Shown piece by piece: positions 39,523-48,645 of a DNA stretch of 64,000 nucleotides. Every line of letters starts with the position of its first letter. Positions within the stretch are counted from its first letter, which is position 1. The translations under genes were made by a program, and so were the position numbers. The stretch is taken from the NCBI RefSeq assembly GCF_000210295.1, contig NC_026744.1, positions 2,480,001 to 2,544,000 on the forward strand, given 5' to 3'. The notes beneath the pieces were generated by a model. That model did not search any database. It was not told where the DNA came from and was given only the letters and a program-made list of their open reading frames with translations. This DNA is from Trypanosoma brucei gambiense DAL972 (taxonomy: Eukaryota > Euglenozoa > Kinetoplastea > Trypanosomatida > Trypanosomatidae).

Positions 39523-42099
39523 ATGCTATCCAAGTTATTCCGGTATGACACGAAACTTCAGGGGAAGCAGGAACTCAGTACCGCTGATCACAGGTCGTTA
39601 CTTGAGCTTAGTATGACAGACAACATTACATCCGTAGAGATTCCGCAGTACAGGGTGCGGGGGACGTTTGTTGAGTATGTGATTGAGTGCACAAAACGAA
39701 ACATGACGTGGCAGGTGTTTCGGCGTTACCAGCAATTTAAGGCACTTGACCAGAGTCTGAAACAACTATGCTCACGCGGATCCTCAAGGCACTGTGACTA
39801 CGGGGTCATTCCTGTCCTCTGCGGTAGCCACTGGACGGAAGTAACTAACCAGTCAATCGACCTCGTAGAAAAACGGCGGAGGCACTTGGAAATTTACCTC
39901 CGCCAGTTGCTCGTCCCGGGGAATGTATTTTATGTTGCTAAAACCGTGATTTACGATTTCCTTCACGATGGCGCGGTTCCTGCGCAGCACCAAAGGAGGG
40001 CCATACGACCACTAATTGGCTTTGCAACGCCAGACTCGTTGGCAGATCTCCACTTGGAAAACAGGAACGGCGAAGGGAGTGCGAGCCGGTTAGGGGCGGC
40101 CTCAACTCTCAACGATAAATCGATTTCTATGCTTGGGCCATCTGCTGTTGGTGAAAGTGATCGAGTGGATGATGGTGTCGGGGACGAAGAAGAGGAGCCC
40201 TGCAAATCACCTCCAGGAGAGACCGTAGAGAGCGGTGAGGAATGTGAAGATTTACCATCAGCTGACAACAGTGAAGCTGAGGACGTGCGTGTGCCGCCAC
40301 CAGGCTCCTTGTGCAGGCAATGTAACGCTGAGTTTTCTTCTGTGCTGTATCCGCATCGTTGTTTCTTCTGTAGGCAACAGTTTTGTCGCGACTGCTTGCA
40401 TCCAGTCGAACTTGAAGAAGGAGAGGTCGCTAGATCATGTGTTCAATGTTATGAAAACTTTGCTCGAAAGACCTGTAAACCCCAATATCCCCCAACTCCC
40501 ATGGCTTCAACACCAATACTTCAGTGCGCACCTGCTGGTGGTGCGTTGGACCCGTTGAACTTACTCGGTAGTACGTCCCACGTGCGAACAGATGTAACAC
40601 TTTCTGACTTTAAGTTAGTTACAACTGTGGGACGTGGCACGTTTGGCAAAGTGATGAAAGTTATCTTTCGTGAAGATGGCAAGGTTTATGCTATGAAAGT
40701 GCTCAACAAGTGTGTTATTCACAAGCGGCGAATGATCGAGTACATCAGGGAGGAGAAGAATATCATGTCCTCTTTACCCTCGCATCCGTACATTGTAACA
40801 TGTCACTTCGCATTTCAGACTGACTACCATCTTTTCTTCGTACTGGACTACCTCCCTGGTGGAGACATGCACTCGCGTGTTTACCCTAAACTCAAACTAA
40901 CTGAATCGGATGTCCGTTTGTATATTGCTGAACTTGTACTCGCACTCCAACATCTGCACCGTCACGACATTGCCCATCGTGACGTCAAGCTCGAAAACAT
41001 TGTCTTGGGAGAAGACGGACATCTTAAACTGACAGATTTTGGACTGGCACGCATGAATTTCTCACGGCAACGCCGTCGCAGTTTTGTGGGGAGTCCGGAG
41101 TACCTTCCGCCAGAAACGATTCAGGGGAAGTACCAAACGAAGGCTGTGGATTGGTGGAGTGCGGGGGTCATGCTGTACGAAATGCTGAGTGGGAAGACGC
41201 CGTTTTACTCGGCGTACAATTGTGAAATCTACAACAATGTGTTGAAGGCGGAGTTGGACCTCACAGCCCCGTGTTTCACGCCAGAGGCCGCCTCACTCAT
41301 TGAACAACTGCTTCAAAGCCATCCAAAAGCAAGGTTGCAGGACGCAGGGGCAATAAAGGCTCATCCTTACTTTGCATCGATCGATTGGGCTGCTCTCGAA
41401 GGTAAAAAAATATCTGCCCCCATACAGCTTGATCTTATGGGAAATGATATGAAATACATCAAATGGAAGTTCACGGCAGAGTGGGCTGTTATATACAAAC
41501 CTCCTGGAGTGACACGTGCTACAATTGACCTTTTGATTAATCGCTTTAGTAACTTTGCTCATGTGAGCGAGGGGACGCCGCCCACGCCGCATCTGCCGAT
41601 AGGGCAGCAGCAGGAAGAGGTTTCTGACGGAGTGACAAACCCACCGGATATAACCGGCGTTTGGAATGTTGTCAAGGTGGAGATGCAAACGGAGGATGGA
41701 AAGATCACGCATCCTTGGGGAAGTGCGGTGTGTGGAGTGCTAGCGTACTTCCCAGAGGGTCAGTTCAGCATGCAGCTTACATCATATATGCGTCCACATT
41801 TGCGGCAACAGTTCGTGGATCGTGCCGTGAGAGAGGATCTGGTAGAAATGTGCAACTCGTACGCGGGCAGTTTCGGAAAGTATCAGATCAAGCCAGGGAG
41901 CAATATCATTACTCACAGGCTTCACGGCTGCCTCTGTCCGAATCTTACAGGAAGTACACAAAAGTATTTTTTTGAAGTTCGTGAGAGGAAAGAAAATGGG
42001 GCTAAAGTGTTAAAACTTTTTACCGCGTGTAACGCGCTCCCAGGTGAAGACATCTCCGCACAAACCGTCCTCACATGGGAACGGACGGGTTCCTGCTAA
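39523..42099 (+). CDS. ZFK: ZFK: PX/FYVE-related AGC protein kinase with lipocalin-like tail
   Basis: Domain order: PX-type phosphoinositide-binding domain (about 30-150, with QVFRRYQQFKAL); acidic linker; FYVE-related zinc finger (about 262-312, CRQC-x10-CFFC-x2-QFCRDC, then CVQC) that lacks the full RRHHCR motif; AGC kinase (about 360-625); and a C-terminal beta-rich domain (about 706-858). The kinase looks active: GRGTFGKV loop, YAMKVL Lys, AHRDVKLEN, TDFGLA and SPEYLPPE. In T. brucei, ZFK loss is reported to speed bloodstream-to-procyclic differentiation, so it is a negative regulator; membrane recruitment through PX/FYVE is inferred. The tail (GVWNVVKVE, HPWGSAVCGVLAYFPEG, SYAGSFGKY, then TWER) matches the lipocalin-like_5 pattern. 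No hydrophobic AGC motif is seen. 858 residues. Confidence 0.93.
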   Translation: MLSKLFRYDTKLQGKQELSTADHRSLLELSMTDNITSVEIPQYRVRGTFVEYVIECTKRNMTWQVFRRYQQFKALDQSLKQLCSRGSSRHCDYGVIPVLCGSHWTEVTNQSIDLVEKRRRHLEIYLRQLLVPGNVFYVAKTVIYDFLHDGAVPAQHQRRAIRPLIGFATPDSLADLHLENRNGEGSASRLGAASTLNDKSISMLGPSAVGESDRVDDGVGDEEEEPCKSPPGETVESGEECEDLPSADNSEAEDVRVPPPGSLCRQCNAEFSSVLYPHRCFFCRQQFCRDCLHPVELEEGEVARSCVQCYENFARKTCKPQYPPTPMASTPILQCAPAGGALDPLNLLGSTSHVRTDVTLSDFKLVTTVGRGTFGKVMKVIFREDGKVYAMKVLNKCVIHKRRMIEYIREEKNIMSSLPSHPYIVTCHFAFQTDYHLFFVLDYLPGGDMHSRVYPKLKLTESDVRLYIAELVLALQHLHRHDIAHRDVKLENIVLGEDGHLKLTDFGLARMNFSRQRRRSFVGSPEYLPPETIQGKYQTKAVDWWSAGVMLYEMLSGKTPFYSAYNCEIYNNVLKAELDLTAPCFTPEAASLIEQLLQSHPKARLQDAGAIKAHPYFASIDWAALEGKKISAPIQLDLMGNDMKYIKWKFTAEWAVIYKPPGVTRATIDLLINRFSNFAHVSEGTPPTPHLPIGQQQEEVSDGVTNPPDITGVWNVVKVEMQTEDGKITHPWGSAVCGVLAYFPEGQFSMQLTSYMRPHLRQQFVDRAVREDLVEMCNSYAGSFGKYQIKPGSNIITHRLHGCLCPNLTGSTQKYFFEVRERKENGAKVLKLFTACNALPGEDISAQTVLTWERTGSC

Positions 42100-42533
42100 T
42101 CTCTTGCCTATACGCTTCCCTGCCCCGTTAAATAATGGGCTGTTGCTGGGCCTCTCCCGTTGCTACTCCTCCCTGTTGCCTCCAATGTACCCAAACACGC
42201 TCATCTCACTATTGGAGCTGTACAATGTGCTTCCATCTGCTGCTAGTGACTGATAAGGTGGGACAGTCTGGCGGCACCTTTTTTCTATCTCTCTGCCGTG
42301 GCACGGCTGCTGTACAGTCCGGGGTATCGATTTCTCATAGCGCATCCTTTTCTTTTTTTTTTTTCAGAAACACCCCTCTGTTATTGCCATTTGCCGGACG
42401 AACTCTTACCTTCATGTGCTATTACTCATTCTCTGGTCACAAGTTGACGAATTTCTAGGACAAGAGAACGACAGAAGTAGAGGTAAAAAGAAAAAGGTGA
42501 CCGCGGCACTCTTCTCTTTGTGCATCGTGTAGC
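42100..42533 (+). other. Intercistronic region with strong acceptor and a short upstream ORF
   Basis: A long T tract ends in CAG with AG at 42366-42367, a near-ideal acceptor. An ATG at 42413 opens a 14-codon upstream frame that stops at 42455-42457, before the main start at 42534. If this acceptor is used, the upstream frame could lower translation. A later AG at 42442 would remove it. Confidence 0.6.
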
Positions 42534-44537
42534 ATGCTCTCCAGTGCGCTGAGGTTTGTAAAACCCGTCAAGCGGATGACGGCAACTGCTGGAAGGATCG
42601 TTTTTTCTAGCATCACAAACACCCAGAGACGCGTAAGCACATCATCACAAGCCACAACCGAGTCGACTTTGGTTCTCTCTGATGAGGACCGCAAGCTAAT
42701 GCCTCAGGGGATCGCACAACCTACCATAGCGGAGCCCGGTGGAGTTAATGCACAGCAAGAACCAAGGAACGCTTCAGATACCATGGATGCAAGTACCGCT
42801 GTAGGGATCGGGAACCTTCGCAGAGGAAATAGCGGTGCATTCACACATGCTGGTGGTTATGCACCGTGGGAAATCCGCGCGCTCCTTGTTCCACTGTTGC
42901 CTGTAGGCAACACCTTTGTTCACATAAGTAGCGTCATCCACCTTCTTCCTTCGGCAGCACGTAAGGAAATGGAGCGTGAGGGGACACCCCTTCAGTACAT
43001 AGAGAAATATCTATCGGACAGTGTTATTGTCAGGGGGAGCCTGCTCTCGCGCATCACAACAGGTGCAAGCAGTTGTGACAAGGGGAATGGATGTAGCAAA
43101 GCTTCTGTTGCGCCGCCACCGCCTCCCATTTCCGTTGGTCGTGCAAGCGGTCCAGCTTCACAGCAGCAGCAGCAGCAGGGCTTGCCTCCGCGAGGTGGTG
43201 CGGGTGCGAAAACAACTCTTGAAGTGTTGGATATGTTAATTGAATTCATTCCAACCTTCTTTGTACAACACCAGATGGTAGCCGACCAGTTGCCGTCTGA
43301 AATTACAAAGCAGTTTGCTGACAGTAGTTTTCTTTATTATCTCAAGCGGTTCCGTCACTACATTGACATACGTGCCAGCCACGGGAACACTGAAATCCGG
43401 CTCCGCCCCGATTTTTCACACCCTAAGCGGGGTGCAGCTGATTCTCGCTACACCACTGGACTGAGCAGCAATGACATATTGAGCCAACTCGCCCGCGGTC
43501 GAAGGCCACCACGACACTCAGAGGCCAATTTAATTCAATTCATAGTGCCACGAATGCCCATCGAATACACTCCAATAGCTACCGTCCTGCAGGATGTGTC
43601 AGATATCGTCTCCCGCCATCCCTCCTTTGATCCTCGTCTCGGGGTAACGGGTCTCTTCGAGAAATACCCAGAATATTTTCAGATCACTGACTCCAAACTG
43701 CGAGTTCGGCCGTTTCGCAGTGCGCCAAATTCATTGGATGATTTGAACGCTACTACCTCACCCCTACCTGCTATATACGAGAAGGTTAAGCAACTGGTGG
43801 ACGCACAGGCCGAGGGAAAGGACTACAGTAAAGAGGCAGAGAAGGCAGCTGCCATTGTGCCGACTGGTAAACTATACGCGCTACTTACTAACGTAGAAAA
43901 AACGGAGGTAAAAGCAAAATGTCGCTCCTTCCCGCGTTTCTTGCGGCTGCACGGCGAGGAGATTGTGGTATCTGTGGACAGCATGAAGGTGTACAAGTTC
44001 CGGCCAACGTATGAACCCTGCGCAGAAACTCTTATGGATCAGCGGCTTATGATGAGTTCACTCTCCCCTAGTGACCCCGTACTAAAGATACCAGCCACAA
44101 TGGAGGAAAGCAGTTCTGCTGACTGGGCCGTACGGGAGCTGTACGACGCGTTGCCGCTTATGCAGTGTGCTGAACTTAGTGAAGTGATGTCGCTCGTTCC
44201 GCCCTCCATAAGGGATGCACTGCCAAAGGAGCTGGAGAAGCTTGTAGAACATTTGGCATTGTATCCCGACTACTTCGCCACCTGGCCCTACCCCGACGAT
44301 CCCACTGTGATGGTGGTTCAGCGAGCAAAGCTGGAGCCGTTGCACTTAAAGAACGAAGACATTGTGAGGATGGTTCTTTCGTTTATTCCCCAGGGCGGTA
44401 TTGAAGCGCACAAGCTGATGCGTCGCGTCCCGCTTCCTCTTCAAAGACACTTCTACCGCCACGGGTTGAAGAGGGTGCTTGGCGAACTTAAGGACTACTT
44501 TTTGATTGTTGGTGATAAGGTTATGCGCGTAGGTTGA
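42534..44537 (+). CDS. Mitochondrial-type protein built of repeated modules (667 aa)
   Basis: Not recognised by name. The N terminus (MLSSALRFVKPVKRMTATAGR) is a clear mitochondrial presequence type. From about residue 108 onward, at least five copies of one module of roughly 60-70 residues can be laid over each other. The pattern is: helix ending L-x-x-F/L-I/L-P; a short helix ending L-P/V-P; a segment with L-x-x-Y-L; then Y-P/R-x-Y-F-x-I followed by a short strand (V-x-V/R-V-R-P). Examples are MLIEFIPTFF...IDIRASHG, NLIQFIVPRM...KYPEYFQI, ELYDALPLMQ...LYPDYFATW and MVLSFIPQGG...LKDYFLIVG. This looks like tandem winged-helix or LOTUS-like units and suggests nucleic-acid binding in mitochondrial RNA metabolism; that is inference. 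A CAG run encodes six Gln near 209-214. Confidence 0.8.
   Translation: MLSSALRFVKPVKRMTATAGRIVFSSITNTQRRVSTSSQATTESTLVLSDEDRKLMPQGIAQPTIAEPGGVNAQQEPRNASDTMDASTAVGIGNLRRGNSGAFTHAGGYAPWEIRALLVPLLPVGNTFVHISSVIHLLPSAARKEMEREGTPLQYIEKYLSDSVIVRGSLLSRITTGASSCDKGNGCSKASVAPPPPPISVGRASGPASQQQQQQGLPPRGGAGAKTTLEVLDMLIEFIPTFFVQHQMVADQLPSEITKQFADSSFLYYLKRFRHYIDIRASHGNTEIRLRPDFSHPKRGAADSRYTTGLSSNDILSQLARGRRPPRHSEANLIQFIVPRMPIEYTPIATVLQDVSDIVSRHPSFDPRLGVTGLFEKYPEYFQITDSKLRVRPFRSAPNSLDDLNATTSPLPAIYEKVKQLVDAQAEGKDYSKEAEKAAAIVPTGKLYALLTNVEKTEVKAKCRSFPRFLRLHGEEIVVSVDSMKVYKFRPTYEPCAETLMDQRLMMSSLSPSDPVLKIPATMEESSSADWAVRELYDALPLMQCAELSEVMSLVPPSIRDALPKELEKLVEHLALYPDYFATWPYPDDPTVMVVQRAKLEPLHLKNEDIVRMVLSFIPQGGIEAHKLMRRVPLPLQRHFYRHGLKRVLGELKDYFLIVGDKVMRVG
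43161..43178 (+). repeat. CAG trinucleotide run (six Gln)
   Basis: Six CAG codons in frame, in a Ser/Gly/Pro-rich linker between two repeated modules. It has no clear function and may vary in length. Confidence 0.85.
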
Positions 44538-45249
44538 AGAACTCTAACATTACGTGAATCCACTGTTGTGATCACGCGAATAAAAACATTGATGATGGTG
44601 ACACTTGAGCTACCGGTTAGCATACCGAGCGTGGAATTTCTTGGGTTGTGACTTCCGCATGCACGGAAGGATGGGCGCAGCATCATTGAGTCCAGAACGC
44701 GTGGGTTTGCGGCGAGTGGTTGACGCTAACAGAAATCATCACCGAGGTAACTTTTGAGAAGGATACAGAAGTTTGTTTGTGTGTGTGAAGCGTGGTGTCG
44801 CCACTGAGGATGTTTCTGGTGATACTTTCTGGCCACGAAAGGCCGATCCTTTTTATCGCCTAGTATTTCCATATTATTGATGACCGTTACCCTTCCCTTC
44901 ACACAGGGTCACACACGGCATATTCAATTCTTGAGTATAACAACTCTCACGCTTGCCTTCGTTTTCGTTATCATTCTTGATTATCCTGTGCATAGTACTA
45001 GGTAAGTAGAAGTCAGAATCAATTTCAGTGACTAGGATTGTTCCGTTTCCCACCTGTGGGAAAAGTTACCTATCCGTTAGGTTATATTCGCTTCGTTGTA
45101 CATATACACAAGCACTCGAACATTTTTATTTCGTTTTTGTTTTCAGGATAGTGTCGGTGTTTTGTTTTGTTTTTACCTTTTCGAAGTTTAGTGGTATACT
45201 CTGTTGCTCACACTTTTGCTCGTGCGCACCTTTGAGTTCGCTTGGCTAA
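44538..45249 (+). other. Intercistronic region
   Basis: A T-rich tract at about 45124-45144 ends in CAG with AG at 45145-45146. The first ATG after it is the pseudokinase start. A small perfect hairpin (CTTCCG, 6-base loop, CGGAAG) lies at 44652-44669 in the 3' UTR side. TTGATGA-like strings occur near 44588 and 44875, but no D box follows, so no snoRNA is called. Confidence 0.5.
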
Positions 45250-47541
45250 ATGCTACAAAAGGAGGTATTGGGCTCAAATGCGAATTCCTCCACGGTTCTT
45301 GTAAAGGACACAGAGGCTGGAGGGGAACTCCGCGTTGTTAAGCGAATCAACGTCACCTCGTGGGCGGAATCCGATGTGGACAAAACACTCGAGACGTACA
45401 ACGCTATTGCTTCGGCAAATATACCGAATATGGTTAAGTTGTACGTGGCCATGCGGCAGAGCTCCTCCATAAGTGTCGTGAGTTCCTACTGCCTTGGCGA
45501 GGAACTGCAGGAGTACCTTGACGAGAAAATCTCCTGTCCTTTAGATGAGGTTACTGCCTTGAGGTGGATGCGAAATATAGCGCGGGTCGTGCAACAGGTC
45601 CACAACCTTCCCCTCAACAACAGGGTGGCATGTTTTCATGGACCTTTAATTGATCGTATTTTTGTTGTGGACGACGGTAAAGAGGTATGCGTAGGTTTGC
45701 CACTACCACGCGTCTTGTACTTCAAATGGCTTGAGGAGCGTGAGACGTATGGTGTTAAATTGCACCACGAATACCCACCAGAAGTTCTGCGCGGCCGGTA
45801 TTATTACACCCAAGCAAGCGATATTTGGCAGTTAGGACTCGTAGGAATGAAGTTGTTAGCAGCTAACGCCTCATTTGATCGTCGATCAGCCGCCATTCGG
45901 ACACTTATTGCGTCCATGATGAACCCCATAATGAGGAAGCGACCTAACATTGAAGAGGTTAACAGAAAATTGGGGGAAATCACACGGGAACGCAGCATCT
46001 CATGCTTGTCGTCTGCGGATGTGAATACTCCGACATCGTATGAACGATTTCTCACTCCGCGCTCCGCAGTTATGGAGGAGCCGATCGGAATGACATCGTT
46101 GGATGAGTATGACACCTTCACCACCGACCTTAGTAAGACGAACTTCGATGAGGTGACCCAAAGTACGCATAAACATGCCTGGCGTAACAGGCTTCAACCA
46201 AGTTGGTACAACCAAGCGATGAAGCAATTTGAGGAGCTGCAACGGATGAACTCAACCCCGTTAACGTCAAGGTCACGCCCGGCATCACCCACGCCAGCAA
46301 CTGGTGGAGCTGTATCACCGCGAGCGAGGAGAGATGCAAAGGCAACAAACGCACGGGACAGGTCTGGTGGAGCTCGGCCATCTCCCCGTCGGCGCGCGTC
46401 CTCTTCAACGCTTACCGGACCACAAAAAAATCGAACTCTTGAGCGCGTGCCGAGCTCGGCGCGCAGGGACCTTGCGATGCCCAGAATGTTGAATAACATT
46501 CCGTCTCAGCGGTCGCGTAATGCCCATAGGTTGGAATTGGAAGAAAAAAAGCGAAGGCAACAGGCTCTGGAGCGAGAGGCCCATGCCATGCACCGAGTTC
46601 ATGAAAATAGGATGCGGGAAATCCGTAAGAACCAAGATGAGTCCATGAAACACGATATTCGGAAGTACATCAAGCAGTGGAGAGAGCAGAGCACCGCCGC
46701 AAAAGACGATAGCACTTCGTATAGCGAACACAATGGTGTGGCAATATTTGTTCCAAAAAATCCACCACCACCGGGGCGGTCACCAAATGTAGACACGAAA
46801 GCAAAGCAACAACCACTTAATAGTGAAGGGGATACACACAGGAGGGTTTTCTCGGATGAACTCACGCATGCAGCGGCAGGGCCGGTGGTGCATGGAAGCA
46901 CACCAAGACCCTACAGCGCGACACGACACCCGCGGACACCACCATCAGCCACACCGAAGCGCTCAGCATCTATATACCGCATCCGTGGCATTAGCCCCAA
47001 GGTGCCGCACTCACGTGCCAATCCCTCCGACAGATACAAGGTCACAGAAAGTGCACCCACCACCACTGTGTCGTGTGCAAATCCTTCCAGTAGCAAAAAT
47101 AGTGGCACGACGGCCTACCAAACTAGTGAAACCTCGTCCGGTACATATCCGTCAGGAACGAACAGGGCGGGGCAATCAAATTCACGGACAATCTCCGTTC
47201 TGGGAGAAGACGCGACTAAACCAAGCTGCACAGCTGGTGTGCCAGGCACTAATCGTCTCGCTGCGGAAAGTCTCAGGTGTTCTGCGGGTAGATTGCGGGA
47301 AGCACTGGAGAAACTATTACCAACCCGCGAGTTGTTCGTTGAGACAATGGAAGTTGTAGATGCCTTCGTGGTGCGCTCAGAGATTGAGCGGTGCAACCCT
47401 CGTTTCAACACAGTGTTCATGCACACACTTAGGAAGTTAATGAATGATGATGAACTTCTTCTTTCCGCCGTTCCGATGTGTGCGCAGTTAGTTTCGTTGT
47501 TGAGTCTGTTGCAAGGAGGCGAACAGCCTGAGGGGACGTAA
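45250..47541 (+). CDS. NEK-like pseudokinase with basic coiled-coil tail
   Basis: The N-terminal 260 residues follow a NEK-type kinase fold. LGSNANSSTVLV stands in for the Gly-rich loop. The beta-3 Lys is kept in RVVKRI, and an alpha-C-like helix, hinge (SSYCLGEELQEYLDE) and helix F (YTQASDIWQLGLVGMKLL) are visible. The catalytic centre is gone: ACFHGPLIDRIFV replaces the HRD-x4-N loop, and VCVGLPLPR stands where DFG should be. Phosphotransfer is therefore unlikely. After a Ser/Pro/Arg-rich linker with many SP and TP sites there is a charged coiled coil (about 420-480, LELEEKKRRQQALEREAHAM onward). The C-terminal helical domain is at about 680-755. NEK proteins in this lineage often sit at basal bodies or flagella; such a place is inferred only. 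Start: first ATG after the acceptor. Confidence 0.85.
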   Translation: MLQKEVLGSNANSSTVLVKDTEAGGELRVVKRINVTSWAESDVDKTLETYNAIASANIPNMVKLYVAMRQSSSISVVSSYCLGEELQEYLDEKISCPLDEVTALRWMRNIARVVQQVHNLPLNNRVACFHGPLIDRIFVVDDGKEVCVGLPLPRVLYFKWLEERETYGVKLHHEYPPEVLRGRYYYTQASDIWQLGLVGMKLLAANASFDRRSAAIRTLIASMMNPIMRKRPNIEEVNRKLGEITRERSISCLSSADVNTPTSYERFLTPRSAVMEEPIGMTSLDEYDTFTTDLSKTNFDEVTQSTHKHAWRNRLQPSWYNQAMKQFEELQRMNSTPLTSRSRPASPTPATGGAVSPRARRDAKATNARDRSGGARPSPRRRASSSTLTGPQKNRTLERVPSSARRDLAMPRMLNNIPSQRSRNAHRLELEEKKRRQQALEREAHAMHRVHENRMREIRKNQDESMKHDIRKYIKQWREQSTAAKDDSTSYSEHNGVAIFVPKNPPPPGRSPNVDTKAKQQPLNSEGDTHRRVFSDELTHAAAGPVVHGSTPRPYSATRHPRTPPSATPKRSASIYRIRGISPKVPHSRANPSDRYKVTESAPTTTVSCANPSSSKNSGTTAYQTSETSSGTYPSGTNRAGQSNSRTISVLGEDATKPSCTAGVPGTNRLAAESLRCSAGRLREALEKLLPTRELFVETMEVVDAFVVRSEIERCNPRFNTVFMHTLRKLMNDDELLLSAVPMCAQLVSLLSLLQGGEQPEGT

Positions 47542-48390
47542 AATTTGAGGAAAGAAGGTGGGGAATAAAGAATGGAGGAAGGAAAGGGGGAGATAGGGAC
47601 GATGTACGCAAGGTGGAGGTCGCTGCAGTAGTCACTGCGCTCGCTGTTACGAAGACAGCACGGGCAAGTGATTAACGGTCCAACTAACCGCACCCTTGAA
47701 GAGGGAAAACGATGGTAAGGGTTCCAACTTGTTTTGCTGCACTGCATGTACATATATACAAACTTAGAATTGTGCATGTATCTTGCATTCTTCGTATCTT
47801 TTTTGTGTACGTGCGCCTTCACGTATCCCTCTCTTTCCCGTCTTCTTCTATCGCTCTGCATGTCCCTTCCTTTACTTTCGACGTGCCACGGGCGCTGTCA
47901 ACCATTGGAAATGAATTCCAGCATATTATACGCAAACACAAACATCCATTTCAGTTTGAATGGGCGGATTTTGGAGGGACGTGATCAGTCTTTTTATGTG
48001 TCTCGCAGTTCCGTACCCTTTCTCTCACACATTGCCGTGTTTTTTTTTTTTTGTGATTGCCTAACGTCTTTCAAAAAGGTGGAATTACGACACACGCAAA
48101 GGTGTGTCAAGGGTGGATATGAAGTCGAAGCAAGGGAAAGGAATGAGAATAAATGTAAAAGAGGTAACTGAAGCAGGTGGAGTTGTCTGTAGAAAGGGGG
48201 CGCACAACAAGTTGAACATGTGGAGTATCGTGAAGAATCCCAAAAGAAAACAAGAAAAAAAAAGAGAAAACATTTCGCCCTTCTCTTCTTTTTATTTCCC
48301 CTCTCCTCCCTTGTTTCTCCTTCATTTCAATAGGCTATCATAAAGAATCACTCCAGTTTATTTTTCCAGTGTTTCTGCTTCTTTTGCTGG

Positions 48391-48415
48391 CCCTTCTCTT
48401 CTCTTCTCTTCTCTT
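48391..48415. repeat. CTTCT pentanucleotide repeat
   Basis: About five units of a pyrimidine pentamer followed by a T run. It could act as a trans-splicing pyrimidine tract or simply be a microsatellite. Confidence 0.8.
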
Positions 48416-48620
48416 TTTTGCTTTTTTTCTTTTTTGTGTGAGCGATTGTTGTTATTATTGTTTTCATTACTTTCACTATCATCATCATTATTGACTCGTC
48501 CTTATTGGCGGTAAAGGACACCGTGAGAGAAGAGGGTGAATATTGTTAAAGTTGACGAAATTATGAGCCCTTCAGGAAGGATATTTCCCAGCCTGTAGAA
48601 TTTCATGGGAGTGTACTGTG

Positions 48621-48645
48621 CATATATATATATATATATATATAC
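48621..48645. repeat. TA dinucleotide repeat
   Basis: TA run of about 12 units, then a short interruption and a further TA stretch to about 48656. It lies in the middle of the long gap and has no associated frame. Confidence 0.85.

Noticed and set aside
44585..44960. Possible C/D snoRNA from TTGATGA strings near 44588 and 44875
   Set aside because: The first base does not fit the C box and no CTGA D box follows at the right distance.
47115..47861. 248-codon antisense frame over the 3' end of the pseudokinase gene
   Set aside because: It overlaps a clear gene on the other strand, codes no recognisable domain, and all supported genes run on the + strand.
47734..48171. 145-codon + frame after the pseudokinase
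   Set aside because: Spans the pyrimidine tract and T runs; the part after the acceptor has no recognisable sequence.
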